64,000 nucleotides of DNA from Pristionchus mayeri (Eukaryota > Nematoda > Chromadorea > Rhabditida > Neodiplogasteridae): NCBI GenBank assembly GCA_036245805.1, contig BTRK01000004.1:43612907-43676906 (forward strand), read 5' to 3'. The notes under the pieces were generated by a model. That model was not told the DNA's origin. It saw only the letters and a program-made list of their open reading frames with translations, and searched no databases. Position 1 is the stretch's first letter. Each line of letters opens with the position of its first letter. Positions 50,567-63,113 of this stretch are shown in pieces. A program made the translations under genes and the position numbers.

Positions 50567-52440
50567 CCCTCTAGTCATCGCGTTACCCTTCTCCCGACCA
50601 CTACCACTACCAAGGGTAGCAGTATGATCAATGAACGGTGAGGTAGGCATGTTATCTGAAATGGATTACGGTAATGAAATAATGCGATTTTCGATTTAAA
50701 CATTTAATTTCGAAAATACGAAACGATTTCCCAATGGGGTTAGCCTTCATTCAATTTGCTGCGCAACATTGTTCTCTTTTCACTGCAAAATACTTCACAA
50801 TTATGATGATGGTGCTTTGTTGTCACTCTCATTTATGAGGGACGCAAACAAACGCGAAGTATGTGCAAGGACTGCTGCGTGGGCAAACAATTTTATTGAT
50901 TTCAATTTTTGCGACAACGATTCTCATCAACAAATATTGCTGACAATTGGCCTGCTCTCTTAGGATCCCTCGATCTATCGTAGGTTAGACAGAGCGAGGG
51001 AGCATGCGAAATGAAGAGAGTCAGGTGCCAAATTTCCGTATAGTCCGTATAGTCTAAGTGTGCGTAGTATGTGTTTCGATTTTTTCGCTCACTTTGCGAT
51101 TTTTTCGCTCACAGAGGGTGGAAATTAGGTATAGAGTGAGTCAGGAATCCCGATTTGTTCCCGATCTGAATGTGTTTCAGTGAAATATCTTGATCTGAAG
51201 GGTGACACTTTGAACGATTTTTTATGGGCTCTATTTGAAGACAAAAAATCAACGAAATCTAATCGGACCATTTCAATTTTGAATCGGGGAAAGCTGACGC
51301 TGAGACTATTATTACCGTCAAAAAGACAGTAGACAGTTTTTAAGGCAGTTTTTTGACGGCGCCAAACTATACAATTTCTAATCCAAACATACATAACCCG
51401 TGAGCTCTCTTCAATGTGCACGTAGTATCATTTGTCAAGAAAGTTCTTCATTCTTCCTACTCTCTCGCCTATTGCACCTATGAGAGAGCTCGCAAAACGA
51501 AGAGAGGCATTTTCTGCGAGTGTATGCTTTAAGGAGGAGTATCAGCAAAATTGACTGTAAAATGAGAGAAGACATGTTTGTGGTTCACCAAAACCTCACT
51601 GGAAACCCCACAACCGAATTTCCATATCTCTCATTTGAAGCAAGTTACGACTAGAGTACCAAGTGACCCCGAAGGGCAGGCAACGAGCGAGAGAGCACGC
51701 GACTTCAAGACAGTTCTCTTCATACATGAAACATATTTCAACCAGGCATGTGGTTGCTAAGAGCCCTTCGATAATCTGCATAGTGAAAATCTTAGGCTTT
51801 CTAGATTATTTACACTTGAGTTAGACATATAATGAGTCAGAGTGAGTCAGTCTCATATTCCGATTTGTACCTGATCTTGATGAGTTTCCGTGGTTATCTT
51901 TTGCAGATGAATGAGTCATGAAGGATATCAGTATTGTTTCCCTTGCCAACACCAACCCAAAAAATCAACAAACAAATCTAATCTAGCCAGATAATTGAGT
52001 AGGTATCAGTCAGTTCGTAAATATCCCACGATAGCTTTAAAAAGTTGGAAAAAAATCGAAAATTGAATCGGTTGGGGCTTTCGAATCCAAGCTCTAGTTG
52101 TTGGCCCCTGCAAAAATTCAGACTATAGGCAGGGCAAGAACCATTTCTCATTATGAACTGACATCATTCATGGGTTCTCATTCGACTTAGGGACAAATAT
52201 TGTGTAATCGCCTACTTTATCAGGATGCCGCACCCTCAGTGATACATTGTGGCTACTAAACCTCATTAGTCATAGCTTTCTCCTCTTCCGACCACACCCT
52301 AACAATGGCTTGACAAGAATTGACAAGAAATGGCTGTCTTCATACATCAGAATTATTAGAATCGCAGCTATATTGTGTTACCTCGGAAAGGTCACATATT
52401 AGTGTGTAATCAACACCTACTGCAGAAAACATTACTTGAA

Positions 52441-54850
52441 GTTAGAGTCAAAAAATCGAAATTTTTCATCAAAATGGGACATAATCGGGCATAACTTATC
52501 CAAACATGAGAGACTAACGGATGAATGGCATTTTTAGATACCTCAACCTATTCTAAGTTCACCATATTTTTTGGAGAATTTTAACAATGGAGCCTGTTGG
52601 TTTTTTATGGTTCCGAATTTCGATCCATGGTGGAAAATCGCGAAAATGCAGCCCTAGATTTTATTTTGTGTAGTCTCTAGATCTTTGGATCACTTTGTTT
52701 TCTTATCGAATTAACTCATTCGTTAATGTATAACTAATTTCTGGTGCTAAATGGAAGAATGCGAAAATTTTTGATTTTTAAAATTTTGACTCGCCACTTT
52801 TTGGGTAAAAAAGTCAGTATCTCAAACATAGGATAAAATCATTTTATCTAGTTCCAAATAAAATTATAAAAGGACATATTTCCCCGTTTTTCCCCATATC
52901 GGCTAACAGTAGAAGCGACTTGGGAATGGAAACTTTCCATTGGAAAGCAAATTCCTGACCATCTATTCACATTCCTGGCACACAACCACTGCGCCACCTC
53001 GCTTGTCACCACACATAGAGTTAGTCAGGAATCCCGATTTGTGCCCGATCTGGATGTGCGGTGTATCAGTGAGTTATCTTAAGCAGTCGAATGAGTCATT
53101 GAACGATATGAGAATTGTTTCCCTTTCCAAAACCAACACAAAAACTCAACAAACAAATATAATCTAGCGACCAAGCGCGACCAGGCGATATGTCAACCAG
53201 GCGCATGGTTGATGAGAGACCTTCCTTTATCTGCATAGTGAAATCCTTAGGATTTCTCGATTATTTACTCTTCTTCGGCTACCATAACGAGTTAGACATA
53301 TAATGAGTCAGAGTGAGTCAGGCTCGTATCCCGATTTGTACCTGATCTTGATGAGTTTCCGTGAATATCATGAGCAGATGGATGAGTCATGAACGATATC
53401 TTAATTATTTCCCTTGCCAAAACCAACGCAAACAAATAAACAAACAAATATAATCTAGCCAGATAATTGCATGTATCAGTCAGTTCATCGACTAATAAAT
53501 ATCCTACCATAGCTTTAAAAGTTGAATCGGATGGGACTTGCGAATCTCGAATCTAGTTTTTGACTTGTTTTTTAGTTTTTTTAGTTTAGTTTGCGAATCT
53601 AGTTTTTGACTCCGTGCAAAAATCAGACTATAGTCAGGAAAGTCCCATACGGAGAGCAAAAAAAAGAGCTTTTTTTCTTTTCGAATAAAAAAATTCGAAT
53701 TGTATAACTGTATAACTGATTCGCCCCCCTTTCCATTTTCCGGGCTGTACTATTGGACAAGATCAGGCACAGAGCAGATAATAGGCGCAATACATTAATC
53801 TTTTCGTTTTTTCGTGTTTTCCCACATCAGTGAAACACATTAAGATCAGGGACAAATCGAACCATGAGTCATGCCTAGCTTCATATCCAACTCCCGCTGT
53901 GGTTATATGTACCAAACGAACATAAATAAGGGACAATATCAAGATTTCACGATGTTCAATGAACCCTAAGGGTTTGGCATCCTGGAATTGTGTGCGATTG
54001 TTCAACAATGGTGTGGATAAAACGTTAGCTTCGTAGGACGCAACTGCTATTATCGAGACTGTTCTAATGGACAAGGTGATGTAGAGGACGAATAAACAAT
54101 GTTAGATTTGTGTGAGTTTTTGCGTGTTTACCAGGACATGATAGTACTACCGTTCAATGATTCATTCGCATGCTAAAGATAACTGACGGAAACATCACAC
54201 ATCCAGATCGGGTGCACATCGGGATTCCTGATTCAAACTCTAGCTAATTTCCATCCTGTTCGCTTTAACAGCTAAACGAGCTTAAAAAATCGAGACACAG
54301 CCTATGCACACTTAGACTATACGGACTACTCAAGAACAGATATCACCGGAAAATGCACTTCGCTCTAGTGATAATGCTTGGCAGATATCACTATGTTTCG
54401 ATGGAGTGATCGAGAGATGACAGAGAGCTGGCAAATGATGATACGTGCAATTAAATTCGGATCAATCTGAATCTTCTCAATTTGTACACTCTCTCTCTCC
54501 TGTTAGAGCAAGATATAGACGATTCCTCTAAATTCGCGAGTGGCGCCGATTTGGAACACGTGACTCTCCTCAATTCGCGTACTCTCTCGCTCTGCTTAAC
54601 ATTCGAGAGATCGTGAGAACCGAAGAAAGTGTGCAATATCTTTGATGAGAATCATTGTTCCGCTCGTGAAGCTCATTCGAAGCGCGCTATCTTCCCGACT
54701 TCTCCTAATCTATGATAGTGATCATAAAACAATAGCATCACGAATATGACGCGTTTTTGCAGTAATAATATACAAAATATTGCCCTGAAAATTGTAAGAA
54801 TGCTAACTTCATTGGGAAGTCGATTCTTATTTTTGAAATGAAAGGCCGAA
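52441..54850. other. Dispersed-repeat remnants, no gene seen
   Basis: Several copies of a GAGTCAGGAATCCCGATTTG / CCCGATCTGGATGTG-type sequence (near 53020, 53310, 53840 and 54190), also present in both arms of the 5-kb palindrome and near 58830. Arm-like stretches matching 47880-48060 recur at 53330-53520. A CT-hairpin remnant lies at 54480-54620. No exon structure was identified. Confidence 0.5.
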
Positions 54851-55971
54851 ATGGAAAGCCGTCTCATTTCATCACCATACTCCATTTCGGACGGTTTGCG
54901 TGTGCATTACTTCCCTGATGGATAGACTACCGTATATGTATTTCACGCTCAAACATCGATAAAGTCATCAACAATGTGGCAACAATTACAAAAACATGTA
55001 GCTCGACATTGTTCGACTTCTCATCCAGATATTCTTCAGTGAAATATTTTCATCACCTTGCAGCCCACTTGAACAATCTTGTAGAGGTCAGCTGGAGAAC
55101 AAAAAAAAACTTGTATATTTTGCTCTATTCTGAAGTTGACGCTCAGCAGTCAACAGATACTTTCTCTTCGTTCTTCCAATCGAGAGAGTGTTCGATTTGA
55201 AGAGATCAAGGCACGTTTATCGTACACTGCTAGCCAGGCTCTCTTCCAGGTCATTTGCGTGTGCTCCAGTTCACTGTCGAGAAAAGTGTGGACCGGGCCG
55301 GTCAAGCATCTCATTTTTGGTCTAAGTGTTGCATGAATAAGGACAAAACTTTAAAGTGTTTCTCATGTCGAAATCTCGAGCCTTGCCAGTGTGCATTACA
55401 CTTTTCTTCGATTCAGTTGTGCTTCAATGGTATGGCTTCATGATTTGAGTTCCTACCAGAACAAAATGTCGTTGTTGAAGTAGTTAAACTTGAATAAAAT
55501 GCACGACTGATAATGAGGGTCAGTTCTAAGTCAGGCCGTTAACTTTTAATTTCCTTTTGCCCAATCGCTTTTTCTATCTGGTGAGTGTTCTAGCATCTCA
55601 TTTTTGGTCTAAGCGTTGCTGAATATGGACAAACACTTCAAAGTGTTTCCTCATGTGGAAGAGAACGTTTTATATTTTCATTTGTTGAGAGTCTACTAGA
55701 ATAATTTGCCTTCGATGGAAAAGATGAGTAAAAATAACATTTTTTTTTTTGATGTTCAACGCTAAGTCGGGCAATCTACTTGAATTTCCCTATTGAATCG
55801 AAAACCATGCGTCCTATTCGTCCTAGCAACGCACTTATTGTTGCAAAGTTGCATGAATAACTTCAAAGTGTTTCTCATGTGCCCGAGCCTTGCCGATGTT
55901 TTCCTGAGTCATCCCTAGGTTGAGCCGTGAGTCAGTGCGGCTCAACCTAGGGATGAGTGGGCAGGGAATGT

Positions 55972-56037
55972 CTCTTCATTCCATATGCTCCTTCACTCGT
56001 CTGATCGGCGAGAGAGTACGCAATATGAAGAGAGTCA
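55972..56037. repeat. CT-hairpin within duplication unit 1
   Basis: CTCTTCATTCCATATGCTCC is mirrored by GTACGCAATATGAAGAGAG. The counterpart in unit 2 is 60252-60317. Confidence 0.65.
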
Positions 56038-57192
56038 GCCCCAGCTCAAACACTCAAGCCCAGTGCCTGTCATACTCTTATCAGGCACGGAGGAGGAAGG
56101 ACGGAGCGAATCCGGGGGTGAGGAGGAAGGGGCAGAGAGAGAGAGAGTAGAGGAGAGAGATGGAGATTGAGAGGAAAGGAGATGGGAGGGGGAATCAGTG
56201 GGATTGCCAGGGAGATAGGGGAGGAGGAGGAGAGATTGCGAGACATGGATGGGGAGAAGGGATGAGGGGTGAGGAGGTAGGGAGAGGGTTGATGAAGAAA
56301 AAGCCTTATCGTGGCTCCTCCCATGCTGGGATTTATAATCCTTTCTAGTGTTCATCATTCCTCAGGATGAGCAATCTTCTTCTTCACTCCTCTTGATTCA
56401 TTCTCCACACCCCCACTTGCTACAGTATTCTCGGGCATTCATAAACGTGGAGATCCATTCTTCTCCTTGACCTTGTTTGGGTTGCGTTGCTGCGTAGTTA
56501 CCCTTTGAGAGCATTCCACATTCTAAAGTCGCCAGCCACTCCCTCCACAGCTCTTCGTGAGACAGCATTGAACCACTCATTCATTCTTCTCATGCCTACC
56601 ACCTGTTCGAATTGCTGACTATACCTTGCATTGGTTCTGTTATCACTGAGGCAGTTGTAGCTCATTCTTCGTGCTTTCACGCTGTTAAGACAGAAAAATG
56701 AAAAACAGTGCATAACTTCTTTTGAAGCCATCCATAATTGTACGCCTGTATTGTCTGCCGAATTAGCTCATCGTTTTCGAGATCACTCGATATTGAGAGG
56801 GTTGGGTCAGTGATCTCTCCGCGGTGATGAGTATAGTTCGAGAAAACATACCACGCTCTCCTCATTCTAAGCACTATCTCAACCGGTCTAGAGAGTGTGT
56901 AGAATGCAGACAGCGTGATATCATTTTTCGAACTCTAGTGATGAGCATAGCCGATTGCACAAGCCCCTCCTCATCACTTCTCATCCAAGCCCTTTCAAAT
57001 ACACTTGTCACCATGCATATCATGGCAGGCTGCTGTCAGCTGCTATCGCTTGCAAAATCCTGTCAAGCCTCTTGAATCGCTCACTGAATACTGTATTTTA
57101 AAAATGTATGTGAATGTGTCAGCATATTTCGTTGCGTGTCCACGAATGTTGTTCTAAACTGTTGATTGTTTTCAGCTACCACTTCATCAACA

Positions 57193-58601
57193 ATGGGAGG
57201 TCTGTGCGCCAACTGCTGCAGTCTTATCATCCCTGTAAGTTAGCGATGACAAAACGGCGCGTGCTCTCCTCGTTTCACACGCTCTCTCACCGGTCAGACA
57301 GAGCGAGAGAGCGTGTGAAACGAGGAGAGTGTGCGCCGTTTTGGCACTACTGTTTGTTTTGATTGTTTTAAAATTTAATGGCGCAGACAACGTCGACTTA
57401 TCACAAATTCAATTTATGTATGACCTTCATACGATCGTGAAATATACTCAAATCCCGTGCTCTTAACCGGCATATAAGATATTATGTTTTTTTTTGTTTC
57501 ACAAACAATTCAATATCTACCACGTGTAGATGGCCAAGAGATGAGACGCCATTCTCAATCCCTATTTTCGAAATAATGGAACAGGGATGATTTCACAATG
57601 AATAATTTTCTTAATGCGATTTTCTTCGCCGGTAGGATGATACGCAGGATAATACTCATGTCTTGCGAGGGGGGCATCCCAAGTGTAGACTGTAGGAGAA
57701 GGCACATCTCTTGCAGAGCGCCGCAACGACTAAATGCGAATTTACTACACAACAATGCATGATTACCCAGAGCCGGCGCAACGACTATTTGGGAATTGTC
57801 TACATAAAAATTTACGATTACCCGAATTTCAGCCCATCGGAGTGTGGATGGCCAGGGGATGCGGCGGCGCGCTCTGCCTCAACATCCTCCTCACCTGCCT
57901 CGGATACTTCCCTGGTATGTGGTATAATTAGGGTTCTCTTATTGGAAAATGTGTGTTGACTGTATTTTATCCATGACCAAGCTTAACAGTCATAGCTTTG
58001 GCGAACAGAGGCACTCATCATTAGATTGAGAACATCAGCAATTGAAAACAAATGACCATCAATGCTCATGTGCTCGATCTAAGCAATTATTCTCGGCTCA
58101 TTCCTTCCCAGATCTACATTATACCGAGAATAGTTGCTCATTAGTCAGGTCGATCCTGCTGTAAAGTTTTTATTTGCGCTGAAAAATAGGAAGCATTTGG
58201 TCACGAGTTTGATAAGCGTCAGTAGGGAGGCATCCAGTGTCACGACATTACTGTCAATCAACAAATTGAAACCTGATCGCCTTGAATAGGGATGCTTTAG
58301 AAAGAATCGATTCTGTTCATATATTACCATTCTGATTACCATTCTCAATGTTCATATCAGCTGAGCATTGAGAATGGTAATCATAACTAGCCCTCACTGA
58401 TCGATTTCACTCCTCCATCTGAGTTTTAAACGTATATTTTCTAGATCCGTTCACAGGCCCTGATCGTAACCAATTATGTTTTCAGAAGTGGGCGAACCAA
58501 ATGTATAACGGAGTAAATGTTTAAACAAATTTAGTTATCGTATTCCAGGTCTGATTCACGCCTGCTGTATCATCAACGCCAATCCCCATCACCACCACTA
58601 A
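57193..58601 (+). CDS. Pmp3/UPF0057 family small membrane protein (copy 1)
   Basis: Exons 57193-57234, 57833-57914 and 58549-58601 encode 58 residues starting MGGLCANCCSLIIP. The layout is that of the Pmp3 (plasma membrane proteolipid 3) family: a short N-terminus with cysteines, a first hydrophobic helix ending PPIGVWMARGCGG, a second helix (LCLNILLTCLGYFPGLIHA) and a short tail. The PGLIHA motif and the G-C-G turn are family signatures. In yeast and plants such proteins influence membrane potential and salt tolerance; the animal role is unclear. The tail ends in four His. An acceptor (GATTGTTTTCAG) 17 nt before the ATG fits cis- or trans-splicing. Donors are GTAAGT and GTATGT. A CT hairpin sits 16 nt after the first donor and a truncated MITE 14 nt after the second. 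Confidence 0.9.
57251..57342. repeat. CT-hairpin MITE in Pmp3 copy 1 intron 1
   Basis: AAAACGGCGCGTGCTCTCCT is mirrored by AGGAGAGTGTGCGCCGTTTT, with a second inner stem on CACACGCTCTCTC. Absent from the matching intron of copy 2, so it is a later insertion. Confidence 0.88.
57929..57960. repeat. Truncated MITE end in Pmp3 copy 1 intron 2
   Basis: TAGGGTTCTCTTATTGGAAA with a few more bases, then it diverges. Only the left end of the family at 38921-39062 is present. Confidence 0.7.
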
Positions 58602-59164
58602 CTGCTCTTCTGAAATTATTCAGTCTACTTCTTCTTCCATTTTTCGGACTTTGATCCGAGTTCCGTCTGTAAACTAATTTTGTGTGTTACATGGGTCTCA
58701 TACAGTGTTTCATACATGGGACGAACGAGTTATGCCGATTTTTTTCAGATTGTGTTTTTTATGTATTGAAGATAAAATGTGGAAGATAATAATTCAATGA
58801 CTCATCCATCAGACAACGATAACTCACTGAAACACGTTAAGATCGGGTACAAATCGAAACATACCCAGCAATATACTCCCACGGTCTTTATGACGCTCAA
58901 ATGAGCGTGAAAATGGAGATCCTAAGTTCTCCTGAGTTCCCCCGTCCTGAGTTCTCGTTTTTCATTCGTCCTTACTCGACTGCAACGATCAGTTTGCCTG
59001 TTAGAACCGCTTTGGATTTACAACTGTGTCAATAAAAGTACATCCCATCTTCGAGCTCGCGGGAGAAAACTGCTAGGTCAGTATCAATTTGGGCGGATTC
59101 AGTCTGGAGTGCCCACCTGAAGGCAGACCTATTTACCTGCGTGTAGTCACAACTAACAATTCCC

Positions 59165-59235
59165 CCAATGGGAATCGAATCCGGGAGGGATGGAATGGGA
59201 GGGCTTGCCATAGAACACTACACGACTGTGTCAAT
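59165..59235 (-). pseudogene. Weak tRNA-like / SINE-like sequence
   Basis: On the minus strand a B-box match, GGATTCGATTCCC, lies about 35 nt after a poor A box. No cloverleaf is visible. Confidence 0.25.
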
Positions 59236-59658
59236 ACAATTGAATATATTTATTTTTCATTCTCCGCAGCTCTCCGTTCAGTATCCTTCAAAGCCACTCG
59301 GAAAACGTCGACTATGCGGTTTTTGGGTCTCTCATCTATTTGAGTGATAATAACGTACCAGCATCGCAATAATTAAGTATTTCGCAGCAAATCTGCTGGG
59401 AAATTGTAAGAAATCTTGATCCTGTTGGGAAATTTGTTGCTAATTTTCGAAATAATATTTTAAAAACCGAAAGCCTTCTTGTTTCACCACCATACCAGAC
59501 ACCTTCTTCGCGCTTCCTGAATCGATCGACTACCATAACCGGCGTTCGCGACGAGACCCCATTCAACTCACTCAGCTTCCATTCGATTTTCGCAGATATG
59601 CCGCTTACAACCAACAAGAAACATTCGTCAATAACTAAATTTTGTATATACTCTCATT

Positions 59659-59790
59659 TAGGGTTTCAATTTGCAGCTAATTTAGGATCATTTTCAGATA
59701 TGTTTCAAGTGCGCTACAGCTCATGAGCTTATCAGCTATTTAGAGCACTTGAAACAAAAAAATTACCCAAAATTACCTGAAAAAGCCCTA
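59659..59790. mobile_element. TA-ended MITE (TAGGGTT family, diverged)
   Basis: TAGGGTTTCAATTTGCAGCT at the left and AGGC/GCCCTA-type right end, with inner arms ATGTTTCAAGTGCGCTACAG and GCACTTGAAAC. Confidence 0.65.
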
Positions 59791-61186
59791 CTCTCAATAC
59801 AACAGCATCTCGAAAATTACAAAGAGCTCCGATCCAAGTGTGCGTCATCGGCAGATTTTATTTTGATGAGAGCCAACTAGAACAAATTTATCGCGTTGGG
59901 AATCTAGAAAATATACACTACTGACTGTGATGCTCAGAAGTCAGGTAGTTCGCTCTAAATTTGACTGGCGACGCGAATACTTCAACAAGCGACACGTTTG
60001 GACGTTTTTCCTTATATTTGCATGAAAAATATATATTATCAAAAAAATGTGAATTTCCCGTTCGAACTACACCATAGCGAGTACTAGAAACTCACTTTTT
60101 GTCTAAGCTTTGCAAGAATAAGGACAAAACCTTCAAAGTGTTTCTTTATGTGGAAAGCCCGAGACTTGCCAATGTTTGCCTTACACTTTTCACACTTTGG
60201 CAGTGTGACTCAGTGCGGCTCAACCTAGGGATGGCTTGTCAAGGACACGTCTCTTCAACCTGTGTACTGTATCTCACCGTCTGATAGGTGAGAGAGCACA
60301 CAATATGAAGAGAGTGATCCCCAGCTCAAACACTGAAGCCCAGTGCCTGTCATACTCTTATCAGTGGCGGAGGAGGAAGGACGGAGCGAAGCGGGAGACG
60401 AGGAAGGAGATGTAGAGGGATAGAGAGGGAAGGAGCAGACGGGAGGAGGATGGGGAAGAATCAGAGGGATAGTCTGGGATGGAGGGAAGGATGAGAGGGA
60501 GAGGAGGAGAGAGAGAGGGAGGAGGACGGAAGAGAGGAGGAGACAGGGAGAATGATGATGCAGAAAAAGCCTTATCGGGGCTCCGCCTTGCCCGGCTTAC
60601 AATCCTTTTTAGTGTGCGATAAGGCGTTGAACACGTCCTGGCGTTGGGAGTGACTGTTGCTCTCAAGCGCTCTCCCGACTTCACTCCATGATGAGAAATC
60701 ATCTTCTCAATCCGTTCCACTTTACTCATTCCCCACCTCCACGCCCTCACTTGCTACAGTATTGCATCCATTCTTCTCCTTGAGAGACTGGTGCAATGCC
60801 TGATCGTTGCTCCCTAGCCATATTCACTCCATCACTCCTCAAGATGTGGAATCATCATGACACTCCTCTTCATTTGAGTCACTCCCCACACCCCTTTTGC
60901 TATAGTATTAACTGGCATTCCATCACGTTCTTCCTCATTCTCACCCTTGAACGTCTCATTCTTTCCTCCCGTCCCGGCCGGTGAGAATCCTGATTGCTCT
61001 GAGCTTCGATAACGAAGCCTATTGCACAACTTCACTTGACCCACTCCGCTCCTCTCATTCTCTGTACTGCCATTGTGTATTTGTCTTTCTTCTCGTGTAG
61101 TGACTTCTAGAATGTATTTTGCCGTTGCTATCAACTTGAAGAAGCCCATTGCACAAGCCTATTTAGTTTATGTTGACCCACTCCAC

Positions 61187-61200
61187 ACCCCCCCCCCCCA
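61187..61200. repeat. Poly-C tract
   Basis: A run of about 11 C followed by A-rich sequence in the intergenic part of duplication unit 2. Confidence 0.7.
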
Positions 61201-61768
61201 AAAATATACATTATTGTGATCCTCTTACATTCTTGACCGTTGATCTAAGCGTCATGATGAGAAATCCTCTCAGTAAATTCTCTTAGTCACTCCCCACCCT
61301 CCCATTCGATACATTATTGCTTCGATGCCTGTCAGATTCTTCTTTAATTTTCTCCTTGACAAGTTGGTGAAATGTTGCTGACTGTTCTTAGCACATGAAA
61401 AGTCCAGTCAAGCTCCTTACTCAACTCCCCAATCCTCCTCATGCTACAGTGTTTCCATGAAGCGTCACTCTTTTCCTAATGCTACAGTACCCAACTGTTG
61501 CTATTGAATTGCTCCTCTCCCTCATTCTTCTCTCCCCTCCCGGTTGCTGAAATGTTGTTGGCTGCCTCAGCCCTTGAATTCCACCATATGTTGAATTTTA
61601 TAGGATGTGCATCCTAATTGACTGGTTTTACAACCGCTTGTAGTTTGCTCCCTTCTTTTATCACGAAATTTCGCTGTCATTTTATTCGCGTCTCTTGCTA
61701 ATCGAAGGAATAGTAAGTCTAAAAAGCCTAATAATCAATCGATAAATTCAGCAACCTCTTCATCAGCA

Positions 61769-63113
61769 ATGGGAGATCTTTGCGCCAACTGCTGCTCTCT
61801 TATCATCCCTGTGAGTTTGTTTTGATTTGCCTATCGATCACAAAATCATTTTGCAATTGACATTATGATGATTGTGAACATACCCAAACCCCGGGTTCCT
61901 GAAACAATTTTTCCAATCAACTTTCTAAAGTCATTATGCAGAATTTCTGTATTTCAGTTTTTCGAAAATAGTTCAACATTTAGACCGATGGCCCGAGCAT
62001 CAGGCGGCGCTATCAATCCCTGTTTTCGAAACACTGAGTAGACTGTAGGGGCAAACGCAATATAAAGAACTATTGCAGAGCGCCTCAACGACTATTTCTG
62101 AATTTTCTACACAAAAATTTACGATTACCCGAATTTCAGCCCATCGGAGTGTGGATGGCCAGGGGATGCGGTGGAGCGCTCTGCCTCAACATCCTTCTCA
62201 CCTGCCTCGGATACTTCCCTGGTAGGTCATAAACGTAACCGAATAGGTTGTCGTAGTAACGGATGGTAGGTATGTAGCGAACTTCCCCAGAAGGAAACAG
62301 CTCTCGAATAAACCTTGCAAGCAGACGATAGTGGGAGTAGCTCATCGTATGAGGGAAGAAAGTAGCACCCTGGTGGATTGTCCATTTTGACTGTTTACTT
62401 AGAAAGCATTTGCCAGAGATTTTATCCTCCACTATATAAATCAAATTCGAGCGATTTTCCATTTAATATCTCTAAATAATTAAATGTTTAGCCCCTGAGT
62501 CACGCGGGGAAATACAGAAATTCTGATCCGGTTCTTTATTGCGGATATATTGCACAATTTGATGTCTCATTGGGCGAGATGTTGCTGATCGATTTCTTAT
62601 CGAGCATACAATCGCACGCGTCTCTCGAAGGCTTCGAGTCGAAGCGCGATGAGTCATTTTGGCTTTCGAATTTCGATTCACTGGTGACTATAGCTTCGGC
62701 TTATAAGCGCGCAAAATCTATTAACAGAAATATCGACTGAAAACTGTTACAATTTTTGCATTGCTTTGTATCAATGTACCTGATCTCGGTCTAAGCATTT
62801 TTTCTCGACACAATCCATTCCAGGCTTAGATTAGTCCAAGATTAGATGCTCACTAATCCTGTCAATCCTGCTTATTCCGTTCAAGTTTTTTATAGAGTTT
62901 TTTTTACATAGAATACGCTCAAAAATCGGCTCCAACTACCTCTGCAAACAAAATCCCTCTTCTATTGCCTGATCTTATCTTTCCATAGAGCGTATACCAA
63001 ATGGTTGGGAGTGAAACTGTCTATAAAATAATGAAGCTAAGACTAATTATTTCCATTCAGGTCTGATTCACGCCTGCTGTATCATCAACGCCAATCCCCA
63101 TCACCACCACTAA
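61769..63113 (+). CDS. Pmp3/UPF0057 family small membrane protein (copy 2)
   Basis: Exons 61769-61810, 62140-62221 and 63061-63113 give a 58-residue protein that differs from copy 1 only at residue 3 (Asp for Gly). Exon 3 is identical in DNA to that of copy 1. Exons 1 and 2 differ by only a few bases. Introns keep the same positions and phases (0 and 1) but are otherwise quite different, so either duplication is recent with fast intron change or exons are held alike by gene conversion. The acceptor (GATAAATTCAG) lies 17 nt before the ATG. Intron 2 is about 840 nt and contains an antisense open frame with coding-like features. Confidence 0.9.
62222..62462 (-). CDS. Antisense open frame nested in Pmp3 copy 2 intron 2
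   Basis: From ATG at 62462 the minus strand is open for 80 codons through the intron and on into antisense of exon 2. It reads, for example, FFPHTMSYSHYRLLARFI and YYDNLFGYVYDLPGKYP, a balanced composition more protein-like than other random frames here. A second open frame upstream (62681-62472) is in another register. It may be a fragment of a transposon or inserted gene, since copy 1 lacks it. Not recognised. Confidence 0.3.

Larger units (their letters stand above)
47447..52440. repeat. 5-kb inverted duplication (giant palindrome)
   Basis: Left arm 47447-49549 and right arm 50616-52440 mirror each other at near identity, for example GTGCGGCATCTTGATAAAGT against its complement near 52222. 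The left arm carries about 290 bp (48835-49125) absent from the right, while the right has a small tandem duplication near 51085-51115. The spacer of about 1.07 kb holds a 140-bp MITE and a CT hairpin. Both arms contain a CT hairpin and GAGTCAGGAATCCCGATTTG-type repeats. No gene was recognised in the arms. Confidence 0.9.
54850..63113 (+). repeat. Tandem segmental duplication carrying two Pmp3-like genes
   Basis: Landmarks recur with an offset of about 4.3-4.6 kb: GTGCGGCTCAACCTAGGGAT (55936 and 60213), the GCCCAGTGCCTGTCATACTC block (56056 and 60333), the purine-rich GGAGGAAGGACGGAGCGAA block (56090 and 60370), and the three exons of a Pmp3-like gene. Offsets differ between landmarks because of later insertions such as the CT hairpin at 57251 and extra intron sequence in copy 2. 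Confidence 0.85.

Noticed and set aside
56035..56358. Ser/Pro-rich open frames
   Set aside because: They arise from a purine-rich low-complexity block, repeated at 60361-60550.
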